A program made the position numbers and the translations under genes. The notes under the pieces were generated by a model. That model was not told the origin of the DNA. It did no database searches and saw nothing but the letters and a program-made list of their open reading frames with translations. Shown here piece by piece: positions 44,217 through 55,424 of a stretch of DNA of 64,000 bases (the stretch's first letter is position 1; the number at the start of each line of letters is the position of its first letter). The stretch is taken from the NCBI GenBank assembly GCA_963555705.1, contig OY743174.1, positions 55,140,234 through 55,204,233 of the forward strand, read 5' to 3'. This DNA comes from Ligustrum vulgare (taxonomy: Eukaryota > Streptophyta > Magnoliopsida > Lamiales > Oleaceae).

Positions 44217-45152
44217 CTAAAAAAGTTGCAGTTCCCGTTTCAAAAATTGACTTAAGCGTGGGATTATAGAATTTGTAGGCCCTTGATCGCTCAGAATAAC
44301 CAACAAAGTAGCTGCTAACCGTTTTGGAGTCAGATTTATCTTCACGCGGCCTATAAGGCCTTGCCTCAGCTGGACACCCCAAATGTGGAAATGCTTTAGA
44401 CTGGGCTTTTTGCCTGTCCAAAGATCATAAGGTGTTTTAGCAGCAGCTTTAGTTGGTACTCTATTCAGAATATAAGCTGCAGTCTTTAATGCTTCTCCCC
44501 AGAGTGATTTTGGTAAAGTAGAATGACTAATCATACTTCTTACCATATCCTTAAGAGTCATGTTTCTTCTTTCAGCTACACCAATCATGCTAGGAGAACC
44601 TGGCATGGTGTACTGTGGAACGATTCCACATTCCTCTAGGAATTTAGCAAATGGTCCTAGACGTTGTTCACCTGAACCGTCATATCTTCCGTAGTACTCA
44701 CCACCACGATCAGACCTAACGTTTTTAATTTTCTTGTTGAGTTGATTCTCAACTTCAGCTTTGAACATGTCCAGTGACTCAGATTTTTCATGAATAAGAT
44801 ATAGATGCCAATAACGTGAGTAATCGTCTATGAATGATATAAAATATTGTTGACCATTCCAGGAAGCCGTAGGGAATGGTCCACAAATATCTGTGTGTAT
44901 CAATTCTAAGACGTCCGAAGTTCTATTAGCACCTAACCTTTTGTTTTTGGTTTGTTTTCCCTTGATACAATCAATACAAACATCAAAGTCCGTAAATTCG
45001 AGGGAATCCAAAATGCCATCTGACACAAGTCGTTCAACTCTAGTTTTTGAGATGTGACCTAAGCGCTTGTGCCATAGTTTTGCCGAATTTTCTTTATTTA
45101 ATTTTCGCTTAGTACCACGTGATTCCACATACAAGGTTTCACGGAATGCCAC
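44217..45152 (-). pseudogene. copia GAG-pre-integrase and integrase
   Basis: 311 codons: [18 protein letters not shown] and [14 protein letters not shown] (zinc-binding part), [20 protein letters not shown] (first Asp), [13 protein letters not shown] (second Asp) and [17 protein letters not shown] (Glu). All three catalytic positions are present. Near the end, after HIWGV, the expected Cys/Val-rich stretch shifts frame, and the C-terminal part is lost in this frame. On the N-terminal side it is fused by a deletion to the gag start. Confidence 0.85.
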
Positions 45153-45360
45153 GCTTAATGATCATTAGACTTATGCGATTTGAGCGTTCCCACTTCTCAA
45201 AGTTCCTCCTGTCATCAGGTGAACTTGCATTCGTAAGAAAAGCCGGTTGCTCAACCCTGAGAGCAAGGTCAAGATCCATGCAGCCGAGAACAATTAGTTC
45301 TTTCTCTTTCCAATCCTTGAAGTTTGACCCATCAAGCATGGGAATTGAGTTAAGATTTGC
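45139..45360 (-). pseudogene. copia gag N-terminus, truncated
   Basis: The minus strand encodes IISANLNSIPMLDGSNFKDW, then EKELIVLGCMDLDLALRVEQ, the start of copia gag. It stops at about 45139 and is immediately followed, in another frame, by the pre-integrase region. An expected 1-1.5 kb of gag, CCHC knuckle and protease is missing. The upstream ATG is not seen where expected (TCGGCTACC replaces it). Confidence 0.75.
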
Positions 45361-46847
45361 AGATATTATGGTAGCCGATGAATTAACTGTATAGAGAAGA
45401 AGATGAAAATAGCTTACATTAGTACTTTATTATGCAAATAATAATTTCAAATAATGGTAAGGCTCATCACAAGATACCCAGCACAACATCAATATTTAGT
45501 CTTTGGACAGAAATATTAACTTGTAAGTGGTACTCTCGATGTAGTAATCAAACACTGACAATAAGACATGTCAACCAATAAACCTTTCTTTGGACCGATT
45601 TATTGATCACACGTTAAACCAAATAATCGTTACGTGTTTATCACCACAGGTGCATGTGAAATTTCAGCCAAACATTGACCTTCCTTTGGGCCGATCAATA
45701 TCCGCACGAACAACACACACACGAAACCTTCTAATATTCTAAGTTAATTAATTTCCACAAGAGAGGTTGCTTTGGCAACATGTTGCTTCAATTAAGTCAC
45801 TTTGAAATATTATATTTCTCAAAAGAGTCCGTCATACCAAAATTTGAACTTGAATAGACTGTTTTGCATATATTTAAGACTTTAGGATTTGAATTATGAA
45901 ATTCAATACTTTAGGATTAAGTAATCATTAAGTTGGATGGTTAAATTGCAATTTAATTAAACTTGATTGGCCAATTATGAAATATTTTTAAACTTGAAGG
46001 ACTAAATTGCAATTTTTCCAAACTTTAGTGGCCAATTTATTAAAATCAGAAACTTTAGGGACTGAATCGTAAAATTCAGAACTTTTAAACCCAACTTAAA
46101 TGATTTCTTGACTTTAGGGACTTATTTTGTAAATTCAGAAGTTTGAAGGGCCAACTTAAAAGTTTTATAAGATTAGGGTTTTATTAATTATTAAAACAAA
46201 TTAGGAGGACCTGAGTGAAATAAAATTAATTTCGTAATTGCAGAAAAATCCCTCAAGACTTCAAATTTACAATTGAAACCCCTTGCCCAAAATTGAAAAG
46301 AACTAGGGTTTTCCAAAACCCTAGCCCCGCCGCGCACCAACCCTAAGAACGCGGCGCCATCACCGGCGCCGCACACCACCTGCAGCGCCATCATCGGCGC
46401 TGCAGCCAAGAAATTGTGTTGCTGCGCGCGACGCTGCATACCAGCGCAACCCCATCGCGCGCGGCAACGCTGTGTCCCGCCACGCGCTCCACTCCTTTCT
46501 CCGACCTTCGTCCTCCACCAACAAACACCACAAACCAACATAAATCCATACACAACAATAAATACAATCCAGATCCATATATAATGACCCCAAATTCGAA
46601 ATAAACAAAAATCAAGACTGAAACAATTTGATTAAAACCAAGAATTTTTCGCACATGTATACATACACAGAGAGGAAACGATTTGGCTGTATACATATTT
46701 CTCAATTTTTCAATTTTGCTATGTATGTATAATTTTGAAATCAGCAACCTGTGGTTTTGATTATACATACGCACATAAATTTGGTTTTACATATATGCGT
46801 ACAAAATTGATCTGATAATTCAACACGATGTTGGCTCTGATACCACT
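45361..46847 (-). other. copia leader (5' untranslated)
   Basis: About 1.5 kb between gag and the 5' LTR. It has repeated phrases (ACTTTAGGGACTGAATCGTA; GGCCAATT) around 45880-46180 and a GC-rich patch (46310-46500) with short frames on both strands that I take to be non-coding. It ends with the primer-binding site. Confidence 0.6.
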
Positions 46848-47564
46848 TGTTAAAATTAAATTTAATATAGATGAATGTTCATCTAAAATCCACAAACATC
46901 ATGCTGTAATTATCAAGATCGAAACTGAAGCGGAAGCGTACCTGAATCCATTATTGTGTTTGATCGAACGGGGTTATGGCCTTCCAATTGATTCGTGGTT
47001 TTCTCCTTATATTTCTTCTTTGTTGACGGGGATGAGGAGAATTATGAAAAGTCACGCTCAATTGGGGACCATGACCTGCATAAATAGCTGTAGGGCAGCT
47101 ATCGTGTTTCAATGTTATTAAATTGGCCCCTCATCAATTTAAAACATTGAATCCGTCTCTACACTTTAATCTCACGACACTTGAAACTGAAGCGGAAGCG
47201 TACCTGAATCCATTATTGTGTTTGATCGAACGGGGTTATGGCCTTCCAACTGATTCGTGGTTTTCTCCTTATATTTCTTCTTTGTTGACGGGGATGAGGA
47301 GAATTATGAAAAGTCACGCTCAATTGGGGACCATAACCTGCATAAATAGCTGTAGGGCAGCTATCGTGTTTCAATGTTATTAAATTGGCCCCTCATCAAT
47401 TTAAAACATTGAATCCGTCTCTACACTTTAATCTCACGACACTTAATACCCATTAGTCCTGAATAATCTTTAGTGGATCACTTTATTGAATAAATCCTTA
47501 AGATAGCACTATACATTTTATTTTTATACGTGTTTGGCCCCACATTATTGAATTTTATTCAACA
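46848..47564 (-). repeat. right LTR (5' LTR) of copia, with internal 262-bp tandem duplication
   Basis: 717 bp, 262 bp longer than the left LTR. The duplicated unit is 46921-47182 and 47183-47444, nearly identical; it begins GAAACTGAAGCGGAAGCG and ends CTCACGACACTT. Confidence 0.92.
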
Positions 47565-48030
47565 AAATGTCCTTATGAAAATGTGAAAAATAAGGTCAAA
47601 TAGTGCAATTAACGGTTGGAATTAACAGAATATAACGGAAGTGACCATTTTCGCAACGTTTGGTAAATCTGAGGGTGTAAATGCCAAAATCTAAACATTT
47701 GGGGCTATTTTCGTAAGAAATCCAAACGTTAGGCACCATTTGTGTTGTTTATCCTTGCAGAAAATAATGAATAATACTCATTTCAAATGTTCGCTTATTA
47801 AAATTGGTCTACTGTTTTCCAATTTTGTGAAAAAGGTTATGATTATTTACTTGTCTTCGAAAATATACAGGTTAGCCGAATTTTTTTCAAAAAAATTAAG
47901 CATAACAAATAGCAGTTATGCATGATGCACGACATACAGTTAACAAAAATATTCTTGATTATTCATTTGTGTATTTGAAAGTAAAGGTTAGCCGAATTTA
48001 AAAAAAAAATTAGAAAAACGTATAGCAGTT

Positions 48031-48570
48031 AAGCACGATTTGAAGGCCTTTTCTGAGTGGATTTTGAGTATAGGAGATGGGACGTTACAGGGTGATAATG
48101 ATGAAGCAACAATAAAGGTGTCCATGACCTACTCGTACATGTGCCAAATAAACCGGTACAGTTCATTGTCGAGAGTACATATCCTTTGTTTTTAGGCAAC
48201 TATAATAATATATCGTGCCTGCAGGGAAGAGTTATACTTGCTCTAGCACTTGATCTTTTGCAAATCATAAAGGATAACTCTTCCTTTGTGCAAGATCAAG
48301 TGTTAGAACTTATTGATTCCATCAGATACAAGTTTACCCTTCAAGTTTAAAAGAAGACAATTTTAATTGATTGTATCTTATGCTATGACCATCAACAAGA
48401 GTCAAAGTCAATCACTCTCACACGTGTGGCTATTTTTAAAAAGGCCGGTGTTCAATAATGGACAGTTTTATGTAGCAGTATCTAGAGTTACAAATCGTTC
48501 TGATCTAAAGATATTGATTTTGCGACAACGAAGGAAACTCAACAAATATGACGAAAAATGTTATGTTTAA
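48031..48570 (+). pseudogene. Helitron/PIF1-type helicase C-terminal remnant
   Basis: Pieces in changing frames: LKAFSEWILSIGDGTLQGDN (48037-48096), then VESTYPLFLGNY-like and SYAMTINKSQSQSLSHVWLF, PVFNNGQFYVAVSRVTNRSDLKILI (48370-48525). The last block is the C-terminal signature of Helitron and PIF1 helicases (AMTINKSQGQSL, GQLYVAVSRV). Everything upstream (Rep domain, helicase motifs I-IV) is missing and frameshifts interrupt the rest. It lies about 190 bp before the Helitron 3' end, its usual position. Confidence 0.8.
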
Positions 48571-48755
48571 GGAAGTTTTTCAAAATATGTAATATTTTTT
48601 TAGAACGTAATGCTTATTATTATTTTAGTTGTAATGAATGATAATTAACATTTAATTTGCACTAACTTTTATTAATATTTGCCTATTTTTCAGCTATGAA
48701 TGAAAATGTTTTTCACTGATAATTGAATATTTTCATGCATCGCACGGGTGTGGGT

Positions 48756-48759
48756 CTAG
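48756..48759 (+). terminator. Helitron 3' terminus (CTAG)
   Basis: Preceded by the imperfect hairpin CATGC-ATC-GCACG (48733 onwards) and followed by host T (48760). Confidence 0.65.
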
Positions 48760-49486
48760 TAATATATAAAAGTAAGGTACTTCCTAAAAACATGTTTTTG
48801 AAATTTCTCGCCTAAACTGTTTTTCCTAAAATAAAAGTATTTTAACGAATGAGAATACTTTTGATAATTTTTCTATTATTTTGTAATCAAAAAATATATA
48901 ATATGGGTATCAAACCGAAGATCTCAATGAGAACTTTAATACAAACTCACAAGTTGTAGTCAACTGTAAACACGTCGTCCTTAAAATCACATTAAGATTA
49001 AAGGTAAAAAAATTATTTTGTACGTTTTACTTTTTCTCAATGTCCCTCTATTTCAAAATTGTTTTATTTAAGTCATAAAATGATATAATTAATGATATAA
49101 TTAATTTTGATTCAAGTTGTTTTTCTTATCAAATTAAAAGAAATGATATATATCTGAACTTTTATGTAATTTAATTAAGTTCGAATAATTTTTGCAACTT
49201 CATATTTCGATCAATTTAGGTTGTTTAGTTTGTTACATTCATTTAAAAATAGGACCACGTGTATTTAATTTTTAATGTTAAAGTAAATATGAAATGAAAT
49301 ATTTGTTTAATATATTTAAATATCAAATATTATATTAAGATAGTTATTATCAGTTCTAATAGTACTATTCAGTTATTCGGGTAGAGATAATTTTTTTTGA
49401 TAATCTAGAAATTATATTTTTGGAAAGATTAACTATGTCAATCTTTAACTTTATATCTTTATATAATATAATATTATAATATGTAA
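48760..49486. other. AT-rich spacer between two Helitrons
   Basis: No gene or clear repeat. Direct juxtaposition of Helitron ends within 730 bp. Confidence 0.5.
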
Positions 49487-49793
49487 CTAGTATATACCCA
49501 TGCGATGCACGGATGACATTATCATTATATTTGTTTGCAGTTGAAAGTGTCAGTGAACAAAATGACATTATAAAGTAATGAACACAAAATAAACTATTAA
49601 ATAGTTGCATTAACTACTCAATAATCAAAACTATGTATTTGGACGAAAGACATCGGTTGCTTTTGAGATAGGAATTGAGCCAATAAAGATTAGTTCACAG
49701 ACGAACACGCAAAAAATTAAAATTGAATAAGACAGAAGCTCGGAAATATATTCTATACAAATCCACTACTCGGATCCAAATCAAAAAGTTTGC

Positions 49794-49968
49794 TCAAGTG
49801 GAGTACATTTTACTTGGAAGTAGGTTTCCAAACTCTTGCATTGATTCGTCGACTGTTTCTATGCATGAGGGGGATAAATCTGTCAAACACTTGGAAATTT
49901 GTTTTGCTAGAAACATCAAACCAAAATCCAACACTTGTGGGGTATCCGTTGCAACTACAAATTTGTAT
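49794..49968 (-). pseudogene. RPA70-like OB-fold exon inside the Helitron
   Basis: A good acceptor (TTTTCAG) precedes YKFVVATDTPQVLDFGLMFL and AKQISKCLTDLSPSCIE, ending in a stop at 49794. The pattern YKxxVxxxDxT...F...A..I...S resembles the C-terminal DNA-binding OB fold of RPA1/RPA70. RPA-like genes are common passengers in plant Helitrons. The strand agrees with the Helitron's own. Other exons were not recognised. Confidence 0.45.
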
Positions 49969-50566
49969 CTGAAAATTTCATTAGTCAAATGGATTTACAA
50001 TTAGGAAAATTAAACACTCCCTTCTTTATGAGGAAAACAAAATTGTACTCTAATGGCAAGTATTTGTTAGTCCTCTCAGGAATTCCCAACATCCTTTGTT
50101 CTGTATTCAGCTCAACTTAACTCAGTTCATTGCAGATCACCTCACAGGACAAATTCAATTCAATACTCTTCCATAAAGACAGGAACCATAAGTCCTGCTT
50201 ATAGATGGATATGGATTAGCTTCCAAACTAACCAAGTTCCTAAAATTTGTCCAATATAGGATCAGGAAGGTGATCAGATTATGAAATTCTTACATTTTAT
50301 CTTTAAATATTTTTTTTCTTGAAAGAAGTTATGGAGTTAGATCCAAAACTCAACATTATGAAAATTGCACACCAAAAATCATTTCCTCTAGGTTTATTAA
50401 GTGAAGTAGACATCAGATTACATGGAAAATTCTAATTGAGTAATAGTCCATTAGTAGATATAAATTTCAATTCATTTCCTAATATAATAAGATAAAGAAA
50501 CAATTCGAGTCATAATTCATAATGATGTATAAAATTCAAGAAACGTACCCAATTTGATATGCAGTA

Positions 50567-51477
50567 TGTTGACGGTTGAAACATGAAATATTCCAAGCCA
50601 CCAAGAATTTAGTGGATGTCAGTTACTTAATCGAAAACTATATGGGAAAGAGGTGGACCTCAGGTCTTAATGGATGACCTGGACTCCACTTAGGTAATAA
50701 AGCTGGTTTGTAAGAGGTGGATCCCAGATCGTGTGAATGACCTGGACCCCACGTATGATTTCTTGTATAAATATAGTATTGGCTTTGAATAGCCAAAAGT
50801 TCTCCTCCCTTGTGAGCTACCCTCTCCTATATTTATAGGGAGAATGGGGTGAGCTGGCTTATTACAATACCTGACTATCTGACATAAGTACATAACTGAA
50901 CTATTTGAGTTCTTATATAGTACAAAGCAGTTGACTTTTACTTAACCTAACTACCTTTATGTCTCAATAACCGTCTTAACTAGCGTGTAAGAAGGTAGTT
51001 GGTCTTGTTCTGACTGAGCAGTAACCGACCTCACTGGGCCACATCGGAATCTTCGTAAGTAACCGACCTAACTAGACCACATCGGAATCATCGTAAGTAA
51101 CCGACCTAACTGGACTACATCGGAATCATCGTAAGTAACCGACCTAACTGGACCACATCGGAATCATCGTAAGTAACCGACCTAACTGGACCACATCGGA
51201 ATCATCGTAAGTAACCGACCTCACTGGGCCACATCGGAATCATCATAAGTAACCGACCTAACTGGACCACATCGGAATCATCGTAAGTAACCGACCTCAC
51301 TGGACCACATCGGAATTAGGTTAGGTAATTCTCCTGCAATCTCCATAGTTCGTTGTAATAGTATCCGACCAGATGATGTCAGTTCGGACATCGGGTCGGG
51401 TCATCATAACCAGTCTGGATAGAAGTTTTCGGCTGACGTCGTCACATTGTCACTAAAATTGTGGTCACCTATCAACA
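50567..51477 (-). repeat. left LTR (3' LTR) of the Tat element
   Basis: 911 bp with eight copies of a 38-bp repeat (51021-51317). A TATA-like TATAAATATAG occurs around 50766-50775 and TATATTTATAGGG on the plus strand near 50830. Confidence 0.95.
51021..51317. repeat. 38-bp tandem repeat in the LTR, eight copies
   Basis: The unit starts GTAACCGACCTMACTGGRCC and continues ACATCGGAATCWTCRTAA; copies begin at 51021 and every 38 bp to 51287. The partner LTR has nine (60904-61237). Confidence 0.95.
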
Positions 51478-51855
51478 ATTGCCCCTAGGAGTGGTTCTGA
51501 AAGGATTTCCGATCCGCTCCTACTGATAATTCTTGAAGACTAATATAAAAATAAGTCATAATGATATTGCCATGTGTCCTAGTCCTAGACACCTAGGTCT
51601 GAAAATGCCAGTAGAATGCCGTCAGCCGTCATTTCTCTTTGAGGGGCTCTAGGTGTCTTTTCAAATTCTGTACTGATAATTAATGAAGTTCTTATATATA
51701 AGGGACCCTTGGGCGGCTTTCCCCTTCATAATTTCTTCAAAACACTCTAAGCTTCTGACCTTTTTTCCCGAAGTGATCAGTTGTTCGGTTTTATAAGTTC
51801 ACGACCTAGAGTCCAGATCTGTTTTCCAGGTATTACTTCTTATCCTTGATAAATC

Positions 51856-54089
51856 ATGAGCAACTCCGGTAGTGATAGTGAGGCTACGAGAAATGACTCC
51901 TGGGGTGGTGGGAATGAGGAGTCCAGCCCGGACTTAGGATCTGGGTCGAGTGAATCAGTAAGTGTATCCAACCTGAGAGATGTAACTCGTGAGGTGCAAC
52001 CGCTTAGGTCCGCAAACCCTTCCTTTATCCCTCGACCTATCCCACCCCCACAAAGAAATTCTGATAGAGCAGGCCTGTCTAGTTCCACTTCGACGTTCTG
52101 GCAGGCCGGATTTCATCCTTCCTTGTCTCCGAGTCTGACCTGGATGAATGGCGCTATAGGTTTAGGATCCCGAACTCAATACTGTTTTTTCTTCCTAGGA
52201 GCGATGAGCGGGCTGACGAACCCCCTGAGGGTTGCGTGGCGGTGAATAGGATGATGTTGGAAGCAGGTCTTAGGTTCCCATTACCCCGTACTATAACCAA
52301 TTACCTACGGTACTGGGGTCTGGCCCCTTCTCAGATCACTCCTAACGGATGGAGGGTGATAATAGGTTTTTTAGTCATCTGGAGCAAATTAGGGTTACCT
52401 CCACCCCGTGCCAGCAAGTTTGGTTCCGTTTACCAACTCCGATCTGATGGGAAGGATTCTGGTTGGTATTATATAATGGTCCGACCCCGAACTGGCGGGA
52501 ACTTAATAAAGGAACTTCCAGATTCTATTAAGGGGTGGAGGGATCAGTGGTTTTATGTAGGTGGCGGGTGGCAAACTTTGGAGCGGACTAAGGACCTGGA
52601 CTACATTGTTCCCACCCATTACAAACCTTACTGTATGTTTCAGACCTTATTCTTCATGTATGAACTGCCTCTTCTAATATTAATTATCTCTTTTGTATTT
52701 CAGGTCTGGCTAATCCCTCCAGGTCCTTGGCATTTGAAGAGCAGTTGCAAAGGGCACGTGAACTTGACCGGCGTGACAGGGATTTCAGAGAATTGATCAC
52801 TGAAGAGAATCTGTTCCGGGCTGGGCTCACTATCGTACATCCATCTACTTCCTTCCGACCTCCTCCACGTCGTAAGTACTTAATATCCCGAACTCATCTT
52901 TTTCCTTAATTATACTAATTACTTGGTTGCTTTTGTAGAACCGAACAAATCAAAGAGAAGAAACGTGCCTCCTTTCGACCGAAGTGCATTTGTCGACAAC
53001 AAGAAGAGGAGACCTACTACTGGTGGGAAAACTCTCCTCCCTGGCATGGGCCCCACTCCTAGGTCTGGTCAATCCAGCGGGCCTCCTGGTTCCATTCCGA
53101 GTCCTTCCAGATCTTCCCACGTCAAAAGGAAGATGGTCGAAGAGGACACGATTGCTCCACCTCCTCCTACTGATCCGATCATAGTTTCAGATAATCAAGA
53201 ATCATCTGATAATGCAGATCAGTCCGGACTGCGTGGTGCCTCAGATCTGCCACCCCCAGTATCTGTATCTGCCAATCCCGCCGATTTCTCCTACTTCGGC
53301 ATCCATAAGGCCCGGGCTATGGAGATGGCCAAATTGAAAGGTAAGCTCCCCAAAACACTGAGGGATGTTCGGTCCCACAAATGTCCGAGATCGAATTCCT
53401 TGAAGGTCCTCCCAAGTTGCGTCCACAACTCAGTCGATATAGTGGTGCGGACCTGGGACAAGAAGAAAGAAGCCATGGCCGCCGAGATGGACCTGCTCAA
53501 CGCTGCCCACGCCACATCTGCTTTCCTTGGACTTGCGCAAAATTATGTATCCCACGTCCGAGCTAAAGCCCATGCACAGACAGAGCTGCACGACGAATTA
53601 ATGCGCCAAAGCATTGTTGTGAAGGATCAGAACCACGCACTTGGGCTAGAGAGGGACAAACTGGCTGGGGCCAAGAAAGAGATTGAGCTGAAGTGCGAGA
53701 GCCTGGAACAGAGAAACGGTCTGCTTCTTTTCGAGCTGGAAAAGATACAACTGGAAAATGCTGAGTTGAAGGCTAAGGCAGCAGCGAACCAGCAAGCTAA
53801 AGAGGGGGCAGTGGCGAAGCTTGATCCGGTCAAGAAGGATCTCGCACAGGCCAGATCGGACTTAAGTTCTGCAGTGGATGTGTACAATGAATCCAAGGAA
53901 TACGAGGTGGATCATACCGACACTTATATCATGGCATTGGAAGATGCTGTAAAAAGGTTTCAGGAGCTCCACCCCGAATTCAATGCGGACCAGTTGAAGG
54001 CAGAGCTGGAGAAGCTTAGGAAAGATCAGGCTGCGGCCATGGCTGAGCTAGCTCAAAGTACGGCACCTGGGACGGGTGAAAACTTGTAA
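51856..54089 (+). pseudogene. antisense gene of the Tat element (spliced, frameshifted)
   Basis: Exons 51856-52632, 52704-52871 and 52939-54089, with GT-AG introns of 71 and 67 bp in consistent phase (ACT|GTATGT...TTTCAG|GT; CGTC|GTAAGT...TTGTAG|AA). The N-terminus (MSNSGSDSEATRNDSWGGGN) is Ser/Gly-rich. The conserved core reads SDLDEWRYRFRIPNSILFF, CVAVNRMMLEAGLRFPLPRT and NGWRVIIGFLVIWSKLG. Exon 3 has a Pro/Ser-rich stretch, then a long coiled coil (LERDKLAGAKKEIELKCESL) near the C-terminus. A 1-base shift near 52090-52110 separates MSNSG... from SDLDEW..., so this copy would make no full protein. Extra antisense ORFs of this type are known in Tat elements; function unknown. Confidence 0.75.
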
Positions 54090-54849
54090 AAAATATTTGT
54101 CTTTGGTAGTCTGTAGGGCTAGTCCGGCCTAACTTTTACATAAATGAAATTAGCTTTTGTGATCATTTTCCGCATTGTTCGTAATAACAAACTTATCAGA
54201 TCTGATTGTGTGCTTTAACCTTAAGTTTGATGCTGGGATAAACTCACGAACATAGTAGGGTTCTCAATCCGGAATGCTTTAAACTTTTGTTTAATCCGTT
54301 TCAGACCTGTAGGAGTACGGTATGGTTGGTCTAGTGTGACTTGAATTAAACATATGTACTGATCAGCTTGCTCGCTCCTGGTTTTACTTGGGATCATAAG
54401 AGGCTCACGACCTCAGGTGTGGTAGAGCTGATGAGCACGTGACATGGTCGCAAGGAACTCGTGAATTGTCCTTTTGCAGACCTGATGAACCCCGTGGCTT
54501 GTGGTCCTGGTAAGCTTTTAGCTTGGTCCTAAGGAATTCGTGAATTCCATTATGACAGACCTGATGAGCTCTTGGCTTGAGGTCCTAAGGAATTTGTAAA
54601 TTCCGTTATGACAGACCTGATGAGCTCCTGGCTTGAGGTCCTAAGGAATTCGTGAATTCCTTTATGACAGACCTGATGAGCTCTTGGCTTGAGGTCCTAA
54701 GGAATTCGTAAATTCCATTATGACAGACCTGATGAGCACGTGGCCTATTTTATCAAAAACACTTGCAAATCTGGTAAAAAAGGAAAAGAATTTATTCAAG
54801 TAACATCTTTTAAGACCCCTTGGTCATTACATATCTTCTGGTTACACGA
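54090..54849. other. region between the antisense gene and pol 3' end
   Basis: Facing 3' ends of the antisense gene and of pol; contains the 56-bp tandem repeat at 54480-54745. Confidence 0.7.
54480..54745. repeat. 56-bp tandem repeat, about 4.5 copies
   Basis: The anchor GACAGACCTGATGAGCTC occurs at 54554, 54610, 54666 and 54722 (spacing 56 each), with GGCTTGAGGTCCTAAGGAAT between. A degenerate copy lies upstream. Confidence 0.9.
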
Positions 54850-55167
54850 TCATTGATAGTACTTTTTCAAATGTTCTGCGTTCCATGGATGTTGTAAATT
54901 TTTTCCTTCTAAAGTTTCTAGTTCATATGCCCCGTTTGGAGAGGTTTTCCTAATTCTGTAAGGTCCTTCCCAAGATGGGCCAAGCGAGCCGGATTGAGCT
55001 TCCCTTGTGGCTAAGAACACTTTCCTGAGTACCAAATCTCCAGCGTGGAACTTTCGGCTCCTCACCTTAGAATTATAGTGCCTGGTGCTTCTTTGTTTGT
55101 AGAACGCGTTCCTGAGCTCTGAGTTCAACCTCCTCTCCTCAATCAAGTCCAGCGTAGATTTTAGCAT
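54850..55167 (-). pseudogene. integrase C-terminal region, Tat element
   Basis: 105 codons: [58 protein letters not shown] and a final AEHLKKYYQ. This is the GPY/F-type C-terminal region of gypsy integrase, in a different frame from the preceding part because of a 1-base change near 55190. Confidence 0.85.
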
Positions 55168-55424
55168 TTCAGTATTTGCTCCTTCTCCAAAATATTGAGT
55201 TCGCTCGAGGGGACTCCCACCTCAACAGGGATCACAGCTTCAGATCCGAAGGTGAGGGCGAAAGGAGTTTCTCTCGTCGCCATCCTGCATGTTGTCCTGT
55301 AAGACCATAGCACCGCAGGTAGTTCATTGACCCATGCCCCTTTCAATTCATCCAATCTAGTCTTCAGTGTGTGTTTGATGATTTTGTAATTGCTTCCACT
55401 TGCCCGTTGCCTTGTGGGTGGCAT
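55161..55424 (-). pseudogene. integrase middle-to-C-terminal segment, Tat element
   Basis: From about residue 12 on, [20 protein letters not shown] and [20 protein letters not shown] continue the integrase after the catalytic Glu (QVEA). The frame differs from the upstream block by one base (near 55390) and from the downstream block (near 55190). Confidence 0.85.

Larger units (their letters stand above)
41446..47564 (-). mobile_element. copia element, 6.1 kb, defective
   Basis: Left LTR 41446-41900 (455 bp) and right LTR 46848-47564 (717 bp), flanked by AAATG (41441-41445 and 47565-47569). The minus-strand primer-binding site TGGTATCAGAGC lies beside the right LTR (46835-46846), so the right LTR is the 5' one. 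Coding order on the minus strand: gag start (45139-45360), integrase (44217-45152), RT start (43749-44117), RT-RNase H (42315-43604). The middle and end of gag and the protease are deleted. The right LTR has an internal 262-bp duplication. Confidence 0.92.
39983..47754. mobile_element. long inverted-repeat (foldback/MULE-like) element split by copia
   Basis: The left arm starts GGGTAAACAGCACAAATGG and the right arm ends CCATTTGTGTTGTTTATCC. Arms of roughly 0.75 kb pair: 39983-about 40760 with about 40900-41445 plus 47570-47754. For example, ATGCAGATAACATCCCTG (40221) pairs with its complement ending near 41395. The copia element (41446-47564) splits the right arm. Without it the element is about 1.65 kb, nearly all inverted repeat. 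The flanks TTGCAAAAT (39974-39982) and TTGCAGAAA (47755-47763) match at 7 of 9 bases, as for an aged Mutator-type 9-bp duplication. No coding sequence. Confidence 0.75.
39362..48759 (+). mobile_element. Helitron (plus strand) with nested insertions
   Basis: The 3' end is CTAG at 48756-48759, preceded by the hairpin-like GCATCGCACGGGTG and followed by host T. Upstream is a Helitron-type helicase relic (48031-48570). The proposed 5' end is A^TCTATATACTATATAAAA at 39362, or its duplicate at 39526. Inside lies an inverted-repeat element (39983-47754), itself split by a copia element. Without these it is about 1.6 kb. The 3' end is good; the 5' end is a guess based on the sequence type. Confidence 0.5.

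Noticed and set aside
46191..46774. Three overlapping minus-strand frames up to 127 codons in a GC-rich patch
   Set aside because: They lie in the copia leader before gag, have no recognisable motif and no continuity with gag; base composition explains their openness.
52236..52796. Independent gene starting at 52236
   Set aside because: It begins at GTG inside a continuous upstream frame and is part of exon 1 of the antisense gene.
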